Positions 27,501-35,697 are shown, counted from the first letter of the stretch. The stretch is DNA of 55,413 nucleotides from CAZCFB01 sp964511535 (GCA_964511535.1 CAZEFW010000044.1:1-55413); one strand, 5' to 3'. Program-made: numbers and translations. Notes: a model not told the origin generated them from the sequence alone.

Positions 27501-27593
27501 AGGCGGAAGCCGCTGCTCGGGGCCGGGAACCTTTGGGCCGCAGGCGGGGGCGAGGAGGATGGTGAGGATCAAGGCACAGGTACGTGTGTGCAT
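21561..27593 (-). CDS. Alpha-2-macroglobulin family lipoprotein (orphan copy)
   Basis: 2010 residues from ATG at 27593, which gives a lipoprotein signal with C18 (LLAPA-C); the in-frame start at 27641 would extend ahead of the signal. N-terminal macroglobulin-like beta domains are followed by a bait/Ala-rich region and the characteristic SLFATTAYFNPSVSTGADG and MPDNLTTFRFMAVAVD motifs. The thioester motif is C1516-TEQ (in YPYECTEQRAS), inside the helical thioester domain. Bacterial A2Ms trap proteases covalently in the periplasm. Unlike the second copy at 40435-46107 it has no neighbouring PBP1C; the genes upstream on the same strand are a DHRS12-like SDR and a barrel-like protein. The presence of Cys and Gln indicates a working thioester. 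Confidence 0.93.
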   Translation of the reverse strand: MHTRTCALILTILLAPACGPKVPGPEQRLPPLAVDPFAGLDPLEADEAQPFTFRKGPAPPPKVGEALDMAFPPPARSGAPVKPKVRPLKVLRFQPTGTEGLVGAVTVAFDQPMVPVAALSQLKQEKPPLVLEPMPPGRFRWLGTRTLAFEPEGRMPFATAYRARVPAGTRSQTGGVLEREVSWTFTTPRPRMVRALPYRGSKQNKPDTAIAILFNQPVDGKELLRRLSMGQLSAADFELVPQERWAKLKRLGQQVATWDADRTVVVKPRRPLPLDSYFTVKLSQGLRGEGPLTSRSTQNHAFYTYGPLKVTSIRCGERRCAPDRGFSVRFNNPLVSADLKPFIKVSPAPEDLEVKGSGSYISISGSFGAKQKVTVEVLPGLADIHDQKLARGEKKSLTTGDLYPVLAFPAHGHSTLEHRGDRKVPLQVVSVTSARVRLVRVKREQLLRVIQLAGYSWDDNGRKDPLKGIKGLVRTRTLRTGVKINARARIGLPTDDCLGRGRAGVCYIELRSRELKRFNKWANHYRGLVVSVTDIGIMARYDHDQILVLTTGLVSGLPMPGVSLELRDRDGKVIWTGKTGPDGMAKAPGRRSLKGRPRYVLWASKGRDESYAILDAGGVGGAHVSSYSNWGHPPAKKRLKLFLFNDRDPYRPGETVHINGVVRQEDMTPGGGIQALPGGGPVRVTVTSPRGRKVLENKKVKVSPGGMFSLDYAVPPEADLGGYRVYVSAPGGSGHGGFQVAAYRAPEFAVKVEAGAEPHFLGDTLEAKVGADYLFGAPMAGAETSWTLRRAAASFRPPNNDGFTFGERLPWWFSWRHRRGWRGGRHGGYLEQLGRGAGRIVKRGKGALDQTGRLAVTVPLSPLGEGDKYAEAGPDDPPNWSPMSFTLEAQVRDQNRQSIANRQVITAHPAALYAGLRPAKTVVKAGEPLSVAAVLAGLDGRRVAGKPLTISALQVKNKMKPKRTATGWTYAWTTSEVQVASCKVTTAADPAACDLTLGKPGAYLLRAEAADDKGRKSRTTLRIYAHGPGYVPWRLENQSKLELVPDRERYSPGQTARILIKSPLKQAVGFLTMSRGGMASHRVLKLDGNARVVEVKIPDNAMPHVHVTAALARGRIDGKGDAARDLGRPTLAHGTIKLPVSLESKRVTVTLSPDREAVRPSGQVKLKLVARDSAGAPVAADLAVMAVDEGVLSLMGYKTPDPLAFFWQGRNADTGLQDNRNTLLKREVDLKSLPRRRRHFNGGGAVQSMIRGVPRPSGPPRVRLDASMISAEPEPEATAAREMSKKGGRGAAPRIRSRSLFATTAYFNPSVSTGADGTAELTVKMPDNLTTFRFMAVAVDRQRADRFGNGEAQVKVRKPLLLRPSLPRFLSVGDRFEAAVMVHNETDAAAAVDVLVRGRNVRATGATRRRVELKPHAAAEVRFPMSPVTVGPARMQFAAVMGAETDAVEKQVPVLLPATTEAFATYGVTDGSLAQPVAPPPNALPGYGGLEIALSSTALNGLEDAVRYLVDYPYECTEQRASRLLPIFGLKDILADFKIGKLADLKAREALARAGVRKLLSTQRWDGGWGMWAGSRVSRPYLTAYALFTLLRARESGQKIEQRRLDNAARFLKRRLDYPRSELGEQHNYTTQVLAAWALSDLGRDEPKHLTRLYGLRAKLPLFARAMLLQALFRSEQASHRVKELLRELNNAAVETASAAHFTEVATESLRLLMHSEDRTDAIVLYALLEADPTHSLIPKLARGLIQARVKGRWSTTQANAYALTALARYYKLVEKVVPDYAAELWLGEDGYLGQALFKGRQLRVVRQTVPLATLTARGRADLIFSKKGPGKLYYRVGLRYAPKDLMLAPEEQGFSLTRTYEPVEGKKETVSRDADGAWVIRAGATVRVRLTVVVPDRRFYAAVMDPLPAGLEGIDLTFKTSARSRLGNQLKGRVYDFYSWHSLLAFDHREMRDDSVVLFADRLPSGVYEYTYLARATTPGRFIAAPARAEEMYRPETFGRTATDIVIVK

Positions 27594-27685
27594 GGGTCGC
27601 GCGCTCCGAGATGGGTTGGGACCTGGGTACTTTAGCGTCATGGAGGGTGGTACGACAGGAGGGCGTGCGGCCTTTGGCCGCGCTG

Positions 27686-27797
27686 AACAAAAATCAAGGA
27701 ACAGAAAATGCCGAACTAAAAATGCACCTGCTCACCAATGTGGTGGCGAGCAGTCTCATTTTCTATTTCTTGTTTCTTGTTCCTTATTTTTTGTTTC
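27686..27797. repeat. AT-rich imperfect inverted repeat built of period-7 units
   Basis: Two purine-rich arms face each other (from AACAAAAATCAAGGAACAG on the left; CTTGTTTCTTGTTCCTTATT on the right) around a smaller stem CTGCTC / GAGCAG at 27728-27733 and 27748-27753. On the minus strand the right arm is a run of degenerate 7-mers such as AAACAAG. The array contains the last codons and TAA stop of the SDR gene ending at 27784. It may be a small mobile palindrome or slipped-strand product; no transposase is present. Confidence 0.6.
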
Positions 27798-28752
27798 CCC
27801 TCACCCCCGCCTGCTCCGCCACCAGCTCCCACAGCCTGCGCCGGTCTTCCGGCGCTTCTCTCGTGCCTGGCAGCGCCACGGCCTTTTGCGGTTCGCGGTC
27901 GAACCAGAAGCGGCCGGTCTCGCCGGTGAGGCGGCGGCAGGCGGCGAGCCAGACGATGGTGTCGGCGCCCTGCTCAGGAGAGCGCAGCCGCGAGGCCATC
28001 ACCCCGTGAAACCGCGGCAGGGAGGTCTTCACCGCCGGGGTGTCGGCCCAGCCGGGGTGCATGCTGTTGTGGGTCACCTCGGTGCGGGCGCTGCGCTCGG
28101 CCCACAGCTCGTTGAGCACCACCTCGGCCCGCTTGGTCAGGGCGTAGGCCTTGACCCCGTCGAAGGTGCGCTCCTCCCACTGCGGATCGGAAAGGTCGAG
28201 CCGCTGGGTATACATGCCCCCGGAGGAGACGTTGATCACCCGCCCCTGCTCCGCGGCCTCCAGGCGGGGCAGCAGCCGGTGGGTCATCAGGAAGGGGCCC
28301 ACCACGTTGGTGGCCCAGGTCAGCTCCAGCCCATCGGCGGTGACAGAGCGCTCGACAGGGAGCACGCCAGCGTTGTGAACCAGCACGTCCACGCGCTCCG
28401 GGGAGAGACGACCGCAGAGCGCCTCCACCGAGGCCAGCGAGGAGACATCCACCAGCTCGAGGTGCAGGTCGCGGTTGCCCGTCTCCGCCAGCAGGGTGTT
28501 CAGGGCTGCCTCGCCCCGCTCGCGGTGGCGGCACAGCAACCACACCCCGGCGCCCCGCTGCGCCAGCCCCCGGGCAGTGGCCAGCCCGATGCCCGAGTTT
28601 GCCCCGGTCACCAGGCACACCTTGCCCGCCAGGTCCACGTCCAGGTCGCCAGGCCGAAACCGCGCCGCGTGACGCTCGAAGCCGGATCGGTCGAAGGAGA
28701 ACAGCACCGAGCTGTCCCGCAGACTGTCCAGTGTCCGCGTAAACCAGCTCAT
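27784..28752 (-). CDS. SDR oxidoreductase, DHRS12-like
   Basis: 322 residues from ATG at 28752. SDR motifs: TGANSGIG near residue 50, HNAG, and catalytic YALTK. The segments SSGGMYTQRLDLSDPQW, FDGVKAYALTKRAEVVL and SMHPGWADTPAVK resemble animal DHRS12 and its bacterial homologues, whose substrate is poorly known (retinoid or lipid alcohols have been suggested). The last residues, GNKK, are encoded inside a period-7 repeat, so the C-terminus may have been reshaped by repeat insertion. The start ATG lies in the octamer array 28746-28769. It is preceded 16 bp upstream by the barrel-like gene. Confidence 0.88.
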   Translation of the reverse strand: MSWFTRTLDSLRDSSVLFSFDRSGFERHAARFRPGDLDVDLAGKVCLVTGANSGIGLATARGLAQRGAGVWLLCRHRERGEAALNTLLAETGNRDLHLELVDVSSLASVEALCGRLSPERVDVLVHNAGVLPVERSVTADGLELTWATNVVGPFLMTHRLLPRLEAAEQGRVINVSSGGMYTQRLDLSDPQWEERTFDGVKAYALTKRAEVVLNELWAERSARTEVTHNSMHPGWADTPAVKTSLPRFHGVMASRLRSPEQGADTIVWLAACRRLTGETGRFWFDREPQKAVALPGTREAPEDRRRLWELVAEQAGVRGNKK

Positions 28753-28769
28753 TCTGCCATTCCGTCGTT
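28746..28769. repeat. Octamer repeat (three copies) at the gene border
   Basis: AGCTCATT, CTGCCATT, CCGTCGTT in tandem, matching consensus YYGKCRTT of the arrays at 3299 and 12254. It fills the gap between two minus-strand genes and supplies the start codon region of the SDR at 28752. Confidence 0.65.
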
Positions 28770-30145
28770 TAGATGCTGTAGCCGAGCAGCGCCCACACCC
28801 GGATGTAGCTCTCGGTGGTGGAGCTCGGCGCGGTGCGCAGGCTGGCCGGCGCGCCGGCAGGTATGGCCTTGCCCTTGTACTCCGTGCGGCCCGAGTAGTC
28901 GCCCATGAAGTGCTGGTACTCGAAGGTCGCCCCGTAGAACAGACCGAAGGCGGTCCTGCCGCCGAGGCCACCCCGCACCGCCAGCGCGAACATGCCCGAC
29001 TTCTCACCCAGGGCGTCGAGGGCCTCCTGGCCCACGGCCAGGATGGGCCGAATGTCGATCCCTGCCTGGATCGCCACCAGCGGGGTCATCAGCGGGATGT
29101 ATCCGTCCACGCCGATGCGGAGGAAGCGGTACTTGAAGCTGGGCAGCACATGGTTCTCCCCCAGCTTGAAGTCACGCATGCCGAAGCCGAAGGCGATCTT
29201 CAGCTCCGGGGAGGTGGGCTCCTCTCCAAAGATGGGCCAGCGGAAGAAGAGGTCCACCAGCAGCTCCAGCGCCGAGGTGTCCACGTCCTGGGGTTTGCCG
29301 TTCTTGTCCCGCAAGGTGGTGCTGATGCTCAGGTGGTGGGCGAAGGCCAGGCCGAGGCCCATGTTCTGGGCCACGAAGTGGTCCACGAAGGGCGCCGCAG
29401 GGTAGAGGTCGAGGCGGAGGTTGATCTCGGGGTAGACGCCACCGTCGTAGCGGCGGTTCTTGCTCGGATCGTCCCCCTCCATCTTGTAGTCCCGCCGGGA
29501 GATGCCGATGCCGAGGGACAGATCGAACAGGCCGCCCAGCCCGAGAGGGCCACGATCCTCGCCGTCCTTGCTGGCGCTGCTCGCCTTGCGCGCCCGTCGC
29601 TTGCGAGGGGCCGCCTCCTGCGCCGCGGGCTCCGGCTCCACCGCTCTGGGCGGCGCCACGGGGCGCGCGGTCTGGGACAGCAGCGGGGTTAGCTTGCGCC
29701 CGATGGCGGCTCCGGCCCGCTTGATGCGGCGCTTGCCGCGCACGGTGGCGGCCTTGCCCCCCGCGGGCATGCCCGTGCCGCCGTCCACCACGGTGATGGT
29801 CACCTTGTATCGTCCCCGGCGCACCCGCGTCACCTGACCACGGATCACCGCGTCGATCTCCAGGGCTGCGCAGATGGTGACCATGCCCTCCGGCTGATCT
29901 GGATCCGACCCGCGCTCCTCGGCGACACCCAGGAACTCGTCCGCGGGCACGAACTGCACCCTCTTCTTCAGGGCGCGGATCACTCCGAGCCGGGCCGAAG
30001 ACGCGCGGGGCCCATCGAAGGGCAGCACGACGACATTGCGGCGCTCGGCGACGGCCTCCGGGAGCCCGCCTGGCAGGTACGAAACCAGGATCCCTACCAG
30101 GATCCCCAACGTTACTTGACTGTTACGGGTCATCGGCCGAAGCAT
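28769..30145 (-). CDS. Periplasmic/outer-membrane protein, predicted beta-barrel C-terminus
   Basis: 458 residues if begun at ATG 30145 (GAGG nearby); ATG 30133 is also possible, and a TTG at 30169 is less likely. Signal-like hydrophobic N-terminus (LGILVGILVSYLPGG). Residues about 35-150 resemble the domain that precedes many myxobacterial barrels (RNVVVLPFDGPRASSARLGV...AVIRGQVTRVRRGRYKVTITVVDGGTG), like the TolB-N/GNA1162-type fold. After an Ala/Lys/Arg-rich linker, about 210-458 has alternating hydrophobic strands (FDLSLGIGISRRDY, PEINLRLDLYP, GLGLAFAHHLSIS) ending in GYSI, consistent with an outer-membrane barrel. Function unknown. It is divergent from the sigma factor-like gene. Confidence 0.75.
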   Translation of the reverse strand: MLRPMTRNSQVTLGILVGILVSYLPGGLPEAVAERRNVVVLPFDGPRASSARLGVIRALKKRVQFVPADEFLGVAEERGSDPDQPEGMVTICAALEIDAVIRGQVTRVRRGRYKVTITVVDGGTGMPAGGKAATVRGKRRIKRAGAAIGRKLTPLLSQTARPVAPPRAVEPEPAAQEAAPRKRRARKASSASKDGEDRGPLGLGGLFDLSLGIGISRRDYKMEGDDPSKNRRYDGGVYPEINLRLDLYPAAPFVDHFVAQNMGLGLAFAHHLSISTTLRDKNGKPQDVDTSALELLVDLFFRWPIFGEEPTSPELKIAFGFGMRDFKLGENHVLPSFKYRFLRIGVDGYIPLMTPLVAIQAGIDIRPILAVGQEALDALGEKSGMFALAVRGGLGGRTAFGLFYGATFEYQHFMGDYSGRTEYKGKAIPAGAPASLRTAPSSTTESYIRVWALLGYSI

Positions 30146-30226
30146 GTCAGCCGGCCTCACTGAGGTCAAGGTGGGGGGTCATCTTTGTGCTACGCTTCGC
30201 GTATCAAGGTAGTAAGCGCGGCGGTC

Positions 30227-30751
30227 ATGATCCACTCCTCCAACGACAGCGTCATCGTCTCGGCCCTCCGCAAGGGGCAGGTGCGCCGGGCGGTGAGCCT
30301 GCTCATCGACTCCTTCAACGACGAGCTGTACGCCTACTGCGACGCCCTGCTCGGGCGGGCAGGCGCCGCTGTCTACCAGCGCGCCCTGGCCGCTGCCATC
30401 GGCGGCCTCGCCGCGTTCCCCGGGGAGACCTCCCTGCGCGCCTGGCTGTTTTCCATCACCCGAAGGGAGGTGCTGGACTACCGATGGGAGCATCCGGATA
30501 CCTACCCCGGCGCCCGGGACGAGGGGCACTGCCCGCTGCCGCGAGCCGCCCTGGATCATGAGGACGCCGCGCTGCAGGCCGTGCCTGAAGCTGATCGCGA
30601 GCTGCTGCTGCTGCGGTTCTGGCACGGGCTGCGCATGGACGAGGTGGCCTTCGTCGTCGGGCGCCCACCTGCCGAGGTCCGTCGACGGGCCGGCCTGGCG
30701 CTGCTCACCTATTCGGCGGCCCTTGTCCGCGGGGGCGCGGAGCCGTGCTGA
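30227..30751 (+). CDS. ECF sigma factor-like protein
   Basis: 174 residues from ATG at 30227 (an upstream TTG at 30185 is possible but unlikely). Region 2-like: ALRKGQVRRAVSLLIDSFNDELYAYCDALLG, then FPGETSLRAWLFSITRREVLDY, typical of ECF region 2. The usual DAEDLVQE core is degenerate (GAAVYQRALAAAIGGL). A region 4-like helix-turn-helix (ADRELLLLRFWHGLRMDEVAFVVGRPPAEVRRR) is at the C-terminus. It probably directs RNA polymerase to a small regulon. The next gene, 7 bp downstream, has an anti-sigma zinc-finger motif, so the pair likely forms a signal-responsive switch. The promoter it reads is not known. Confidence 0.75.
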   Translation: MIHSSNDSVIVSALRKGQVRRAVSLLIDSFNDELYAYCDALLGRAGAAVYQRALAAAIGGLAAFPGETSLRAWLFSITRREVLDYRWEHPDTYPGARDEGHCPLPRAALDHEDAALQAVPEADRELLLLRFWHGLRMDEVAFVVGRPPAEVRRRAGLALLTYSAALVRGGAEPC

Positions 30752-30758
30752 CCTGACA

Positions 30759-32228
30759 ATGCCGCGCTTCTCCGCAGAGGACCTGGTGGCCTCAAGCGAC
30801 CTCGATCCCGTGGCGGGAGGCGAGGAGATCCGGCTGCTGGACGGCGAGGGCCATGTCACGCCGGAGGCGGCCGCGTTTACCGACGAGCTCGGCGTGTACC
30901 AACGGGCCGTGGTGGATCGCCACGTGGCGGCCTGCCCTGCCTGCGCCCGACAGGCCGCGGACCTGGCCCGGGCGCGCCAGGTGCTGGCCGAATCAAGGCC
31001 GCCGCTGGCGATCCCGGCCGGGCTGGACCTTGTGGGCCGTCAGATCGCGGTGCGCAGCCTCAAGCTGGCGCGGCGCGAGGCGGATCCTCCGGCCGTGCCT
31101 GCCCCTGACGCGCCCGCGCTGGATCCCTGGTGGCGCCCCTCGCCAGCTCTCACCCTGGCCATGCTCGCCGGCCTCGGGGCGGCGCTGCTGGTGGGCCTCA
31201 TCGGCCTGCTGCTGGGGGGCTGCAAGTCGAACAAGCCCGAACCCGGCCCACGCACCGTCCAGGTGGGCGCCCCGAAGGAGCTGGCCCGGACCCCGGGCAA
31301 AGCCACCGCCGCGCACATGTCAGGCGCAGGGATCCTGGCCGTGGGGCTGGAGAGCGGGGGCGTGGAGCGGATCCCCACCGGGGGCGACACCGCCAAAGCG
31401 CCGCTTTCCCCCTCCATGACCATGGACGCTCCCGTGGCCGCCCTGGTCCACGCAGGGGAGCGCCTTCTGGTGGCCGCGGACAAGTCGGTGGTGCTCTGGG
31501 ACCCCGTCAAGGGCGCGCGCCTCAAGGACGTCACCGGGCCGCAGCAGATCACCGCCCTGGCCGTGGACGGCAAGGGCAAGGTGGCCTTCTTCGGAACGGA
31601 TCAGGGCCATGTGCTGAGCTGGGACCTGGCGCGGCGCGGCGCAGAGGCTGTGGCCGGCTTCCCGTGCGGCGCCACCGGGATCGCCCCGGCGCGCCTGCAG
31701 CTGCCGCCGTCCAAGCGGTGCAAGTTCGGCACCTATTTTCAGAGCCCTGACGGCCAGCACGCCTGCCTCTACCCGGTATCCCATCTGCTGGTGCAGGGGG
31801 ACCGGCTGCTGCGGGCCTGCCGCGAGGGGACCCTGGCCGCGCGTGAGCTGAGCGCTGGAAAGAACGCCGGCTGGTTCACCGCCGGGCACCTGGCGGCGCT
31901 GGCCCACCTTCCGCCGGACCGGCTGCTGTTGGCCCGGCAGGAAGGGCAGCTCAACATCTACAGCCCGGGCGACAACAAGCTGATCCACGCCCTGGTGGCG
32001 CCCGCTGTCCCGCCCCTGGCCGCCGCCGCCTCGGAGCACCTGCTGGTGGTTTTCCAGGGCGCCGAGGCGCGCATCTGGTCGCGCCCGGGGCGCAAGCCCG
32101 CAGCCACGGTGAAGGTGCCCCCCGGGGTGGTCTGGGCCCGGCTCAGCGAAAACCGGCTCACCTACCTGGCCCGTGACGGACGGCTGCTCCAGCACACGAT
32201 GAACGTCAAGCTCCGCTCCGGCAACTGA
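30759..32228 (+). CDS. Anti-sigma factor-like membrane protein with C-terminal propeller-like sensor
   Basis: 489 residues; ATG at 30759 chosen because it follows the sigma-like stop by 7 bp and is in the only frame with a sensible N-terminus. A zinc-binding ZAS-type motif H55-x3-C59-x2-C62 (RHVAACPACARQ) lies in the first 70 residues. One membrane helix is at about 129-153 and the remainder is on the far side. That domain has WD/PQQ-like strand repeats (VAALVHAGERLLVAADKSVVLWD, TALAVDGKGKVAFFGTDQGH), which suggests a beta-propeller. The likely role is to hold the upstream sigma factor until an envelope signal is sensed. Unusual: the sensor domain is a propeller rather than a short domain. 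Partner assignment is inference. Confidence 0.75.
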   Translation: MPRFSAEDLVASSDLDPVAGGEEIRLLDGEGHVTPEAAAFTDELGVYQRAVVDRHVAACPACARQAADLARARQVLAESRPPLAIPAGLDLVGRQIAVRSLKLARREADPPAVPAPDAPALDPWWRPSPALTLAMLAGLGAALLVGLIGLLLGGCKSNKPEPGPRTVQVGAPKELARTPGKATAAHMSGAGILAVGLESGGVERIPTGGDTAKAPLSPSMTMDAPVAALVHAGERLLVAADKSVVLWDPVKGARLKDVTGPQQITALAVDGKGKVAFFGTDQGHVLSWDLARRGAEAVAGFPCGATGIAPARLQLPPSKRCKFGTYFQSPDGQHACLYPVSHLLVQGDRLLRACREGTLAARELSAGKNAGWFTAGHLAALAHLPPDRLLLARQEGQLNIYSPGDNKLIHALVAPAVPPLAAAASEHLLVVFQGAEARIWSRPGRKPAATVKVPPGVVWARLSENRLTYLARDGRLLQHTMNVKLRSGN

Positions 32229-32293
32229 CGATTAATTGCTTGGAACCGCGCAACAGCGCTATCCTGTTGCCCAAATAGCCTCTGGAGGAGCAA

Positions 32294-32998
32294 ATGCGCA
32301 CCCTCACCACGCTCACCATTTCGTTATTCCTTCTCGCTGGTATCGGCTGCAGCGGCGACGCCGAGCCATGCGCCACCTGCCCCAAGTGTGATGGCGGCGG
32401 TGGCGGCCAGCAGGACCAGGGCAAGGGCAATAAAGACCAGGGCAAGGAGCCCCCGGATCAGAAGGTGGACCCACCGGATATGAAGATCGTGGTGGCCAAG
32501 GTCTCCATCACCGAGATCATGTCCAAGCCGACCAAGAACAACCAGGGCTTCGGCGAGTGGTTCGAGGTGTTCAACGCCGAGAAGCACCCGGTGGACATCG
32601 CCAACTGGGTCATCCAGGACACCGAGGGCCAGAAGTACAAGGTGGTCAAGGCCGGGGGCCAGACCGTGATCGATCCCAACGGCTACTTCGTCTTCGGCGC
32701 CAGCAAGGACGGCGTGGATAACGGCGGCGTCCAGGTGAACCATGTCTACTCTGGCGGCTTCGTCATGCTCGACGAGGACAACATCGAGATCCTCAACGAG
32801 AAGGGCCACCGGGTGGACATGGTGAAGTGGAACGCCAAGGACGCGGCCTGGAAGACCAAGGTGGTCAAGGGCGCCTCCATGTCGATGAAGACGCCGCTGA
32901 AGGACAACTCCAAGGCGGCCAACTGGTGCCTGGAGAAGGTGGCCTGGGCCAAGAACAAGGACAAGGGCACCCCGGGCGAGAAGGCCAAGTGCAAGTAG
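32294..32998 (+). CDS. Lamin-tail-domain (LTD) lipoprotein
   Basis: 234 residues with GGAGGAG ahead of the ATG. Lipobox GIG-C19; a Gly/Gln/Lys/Asp-rich linker (QQDQGKGNKDQGK). Residues about 66-200 match a bacterial lamin-tail domain (LTD): VSITEIMSKPTKNN, GEWFEVFNAEKHPVDIANW, VIDPNGYFVFG, then WNAKDAAW near the end. These immunoglobulin-like domains occur in secreted and surface proteins and may bind other proteins or DNA; the role here is unknown. An ECF-like GGAAC lies at 32242-32246, which could link its expression to the sigma factor encoded upstream, although -10 spacing is not convincing. Confidence 0.85.
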   Translation: MRTLTTLTISLFLLAGIGCSGDAEPCATCPKCDGGGGGQQDQGKGNKDQGKEPPDQKVDPPDMKIVVAKVSITEIMSKPTKNNQGFGEWFEVFNAEKHPVDIANWVIQDTEGQKYKVVKAGGQTVIDPNGYFVFGASKDGVDNGGVQVNHVYSGGFVMLDEDNIEILNEKGHRVDMVKWNAKDAAWKTKVVKGASMSMKTPLKDNSKAANWCLEKVAWAKNKDKGTPGEKAKCK

Positions 32999-33069
32999 CG
33001 CCCGCCGTTTGACATGCCCGCCTCGCCGTAGCAAAACAAAATCCACAACTTCAGACAACGGAGAGCCCG

Positions 33070-34182
<1,113 letters not shown>

Positions 34183-34209
34183 CGCCGTGCCTCCTGCCTC
34201 GGGGCGCGC

Positions 34210-34215
34210 TAACTT
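34210..34215 (+). promoter_or_regulatory. -10-like box (TAACTT) close to the methyltransferase ATG
   Basis: TAACTT ends eight bases before the ATG at 34224, the same spacing as TATACT before the kinase at 16104, and both are followed by TTC(A/T)GAT-like sequence. There is no ribosome site. Fits a leaderless transcript; no -35 box identified. Confidence 0.35.
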
Positions 34216-34223
34216 TCAGATGT

Positions 34224-35237
34224 ATGATCGTCCTCAACTCGCCGCAGCCAGCGGGGGTGCCTGGGCCGCCGCGCACCACCCGCTCTGATCAGTACGTGCT
34301 GCTTCGGCAGCTGCTCGGCAGCGCGCGCCGGCTGGTGCCGCTGGCGCGCCGGGGCCCGTCCGTCCACTCGCCGCCGTCGGCTGAGTATTGCTACTCGGTC
34401 TGGCTGCGGCACATGGCCCTGGCGAGCCAGTTCGGCCCCCATGACCTGCCCCGCCGCCACGTTATCGAGCTCGGCCCTGGCGGCTCCCTCGGGGTGGGGC
34501 TGGCGGCGTTACTTCACGGCGCGGAGACCTACCGCGCGCTGGACGCGGCCCCCTTCGCCCGCATGGACCTGCACCGGAACATGCTGCAAGAGCTGACGCA
34601 GCTCTATCGGCGACGCGCGCCGGTGCCGGCCCACGAGCAGTTCCCGCGGCTCAAGCCGCCGCTGTTCGATTACCGCTACTCGTGCGCCACGGGGCCGGTG
34701 GATCTGTCGCCCGAGCGGGTAGGCGCCATCGGCGATGCCCTCTCCCGGCTGGAAAACGCGGGCGGACAGGGGAGCCCGGACGCGCCGCGGCTGGAGTACT
34801 CCACCGACAGGCGCCGCTTCGACGAGGCGACGGGAGCGGGCCAGGTGGACCTGGTCATCTCCCAGGCGGTGATGCAGTACCTGCCCGACCTGGACGAGGC
34901 GTACGCAGCCCAGTACCGGTGGTTGCGACCGGGGGGCTGGGTTTCACACCAGGTTGATCTGTCAGCCCACGAGACCGCCGCCAGCTGGAACGGCCACCTG
35001 GCCATCCCGGAGCCTCTGTGGCGGATCTTGAAGGCCACCCGGCCGATCCTGATCAACCGCGAGACCTACTCTGGCCACCTGGCCGCCATGCGCCGGGCGG
35101 GCTTCGAGGTGCTGGTGGTGATGCGCAGCATCGACAGCGAAGGCTTACCCGGGCAGCGCCTCGCCCGCCCCTTCCGTCAGCTCGGTGACGAGGACCTGCA
35201 GGTGCGCGGCGCCTGGTTCATGGCCCGCAAGGTGTGA
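34224..35237 (+). CDS. SAM-dependent methyltransferase-like protein
   Basis: 337 residues. Contains a class I methyltransferase core: motif I HVIELGPGGSLGVGLAAL near residue 80, ETYRALDAAPF, then VDLVISQAVMQYL and LRPGGWVSHQVDL, which are motifs IV and V-like. A Phe/Tyr-rich middle insert (about 140-200) is not typical. Substrate unknown; general Methyltransf_11/23-type enzymes act on small molecules. Cytoplasmic. No clear ribosome site precedes the ATG. It converges with the GFA-like gene with only six bases between stops. Confidence 0.8.
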   Translation: MIVLNSPQPAGVPGPPRTTRSDQYVLLRQLLGSARRLVPLARRGPSVHSPPSAEYCYSVWLRHMALASQFGPHDLPRRHVIELGPGGSLGVGLAALLHGAETYRALDAAPFARMDLHRNMLQELTQLYRRRAPVPAHEQFPRLKPPLFDYRYSCATGPVDLSPERVGAIGDALSRLENAGGQGSPDAPRLEYSTDRRRFDEATGAGQVDLVISQAVMQYLPDLDEAYAAQYRWLRPGGWVSHQVDLSAHETAASWNGHLAIPEPLWRILKATRPILINRETYSGHLAAMRRAGFEVLVVMRSIDSEGLPGQRLARPFRQLGDEDLQVRGAWFMARKV

Positions 35238-35243
35238 GCCTGC

Positions 35244-35657
35244 TCAGTGGGGCTCTCCGTCATGCTTCTCCAGCGCGTCGACGGCCTCGAACCAGCCAGC
35301 GCGGGACGCCCAGTGGATGTTGCGGGTCGGCTTGATCCCCGGGTCCTCGTCCAGGGAGCCGGCAGGCACCAGGTAGTACTTGCCGTTGCGTGACTTCCAC
35401 GGCAGCGACGCTCCGCACCTGTCGCACCAGCCGGTGCAGTAATACTGCGCGTCGGGCAGCTCGAAGCGCCGCACATGCTCCTCGCCGGCGGTGTAGGTCA
35501 GCTGCGCCTCCTTGATGAATATGCTGGCGCCGTGGGCGCTGCCGGTGGCCTTGCGGCAGCGGGAGCAGTGGCAGTACTGGTAGAAGATGGTGGGGGGGGT
35601 GACCTCGTAGGTCACAGCGCCACACAGACATGACGCCTTGATCGGCTTGTCGGACAT
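35244..35657 (-). CDS. GFA/CENP-V-type zinc protein
   Basis: 137 residues from ATG at 35657 with AGGAGG eight bases upstream. The zinc-site cysteines are in SCLCGAV, YCHCSRCRKATG and CTGWCDRCGASL, the typical GFA fold (Mss4-like). Named after a formaldehyde-activating enzyme, but most members have unknown roles and may bind zinc and a small thiol or sulfur compound. It lies 40 bp downstream of the amidotransferase-like gene. Length fits the family. Confidence 0.9.
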   Translation of the reverse strand: MSDKPIKASCLCGAVTYEVTPPTIFYQYCHCSRCRKATGSAHGASIFIKEAQLTYTAGEEHVRRFELPDAQYYCTGWCDRCGASLPWKSRNGKYYLVPAGSLDEDPGIKPTRNIHWASRAGWFEAVDALEKHDGEPH

Positions 35658-35697
35658 GCTCTGGCCTCCTGTGCAGTGAGCGATACGGCAGAGGATA

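Noticed and set aside
23346..27635. Very long plus-strand open frame opposite the first A2M gene
   Set aside because: His/Arg/Ala-rich low-complexity translation with no family signal; typical shadow of a high-GC gene on the other strand.
33009..33014. TTGACA as a full sigma-70 promoter of the mtnA-like gene
   Set aside because: No convincing -10 box at 16-18 bp; kept only as a note in the gene entry.
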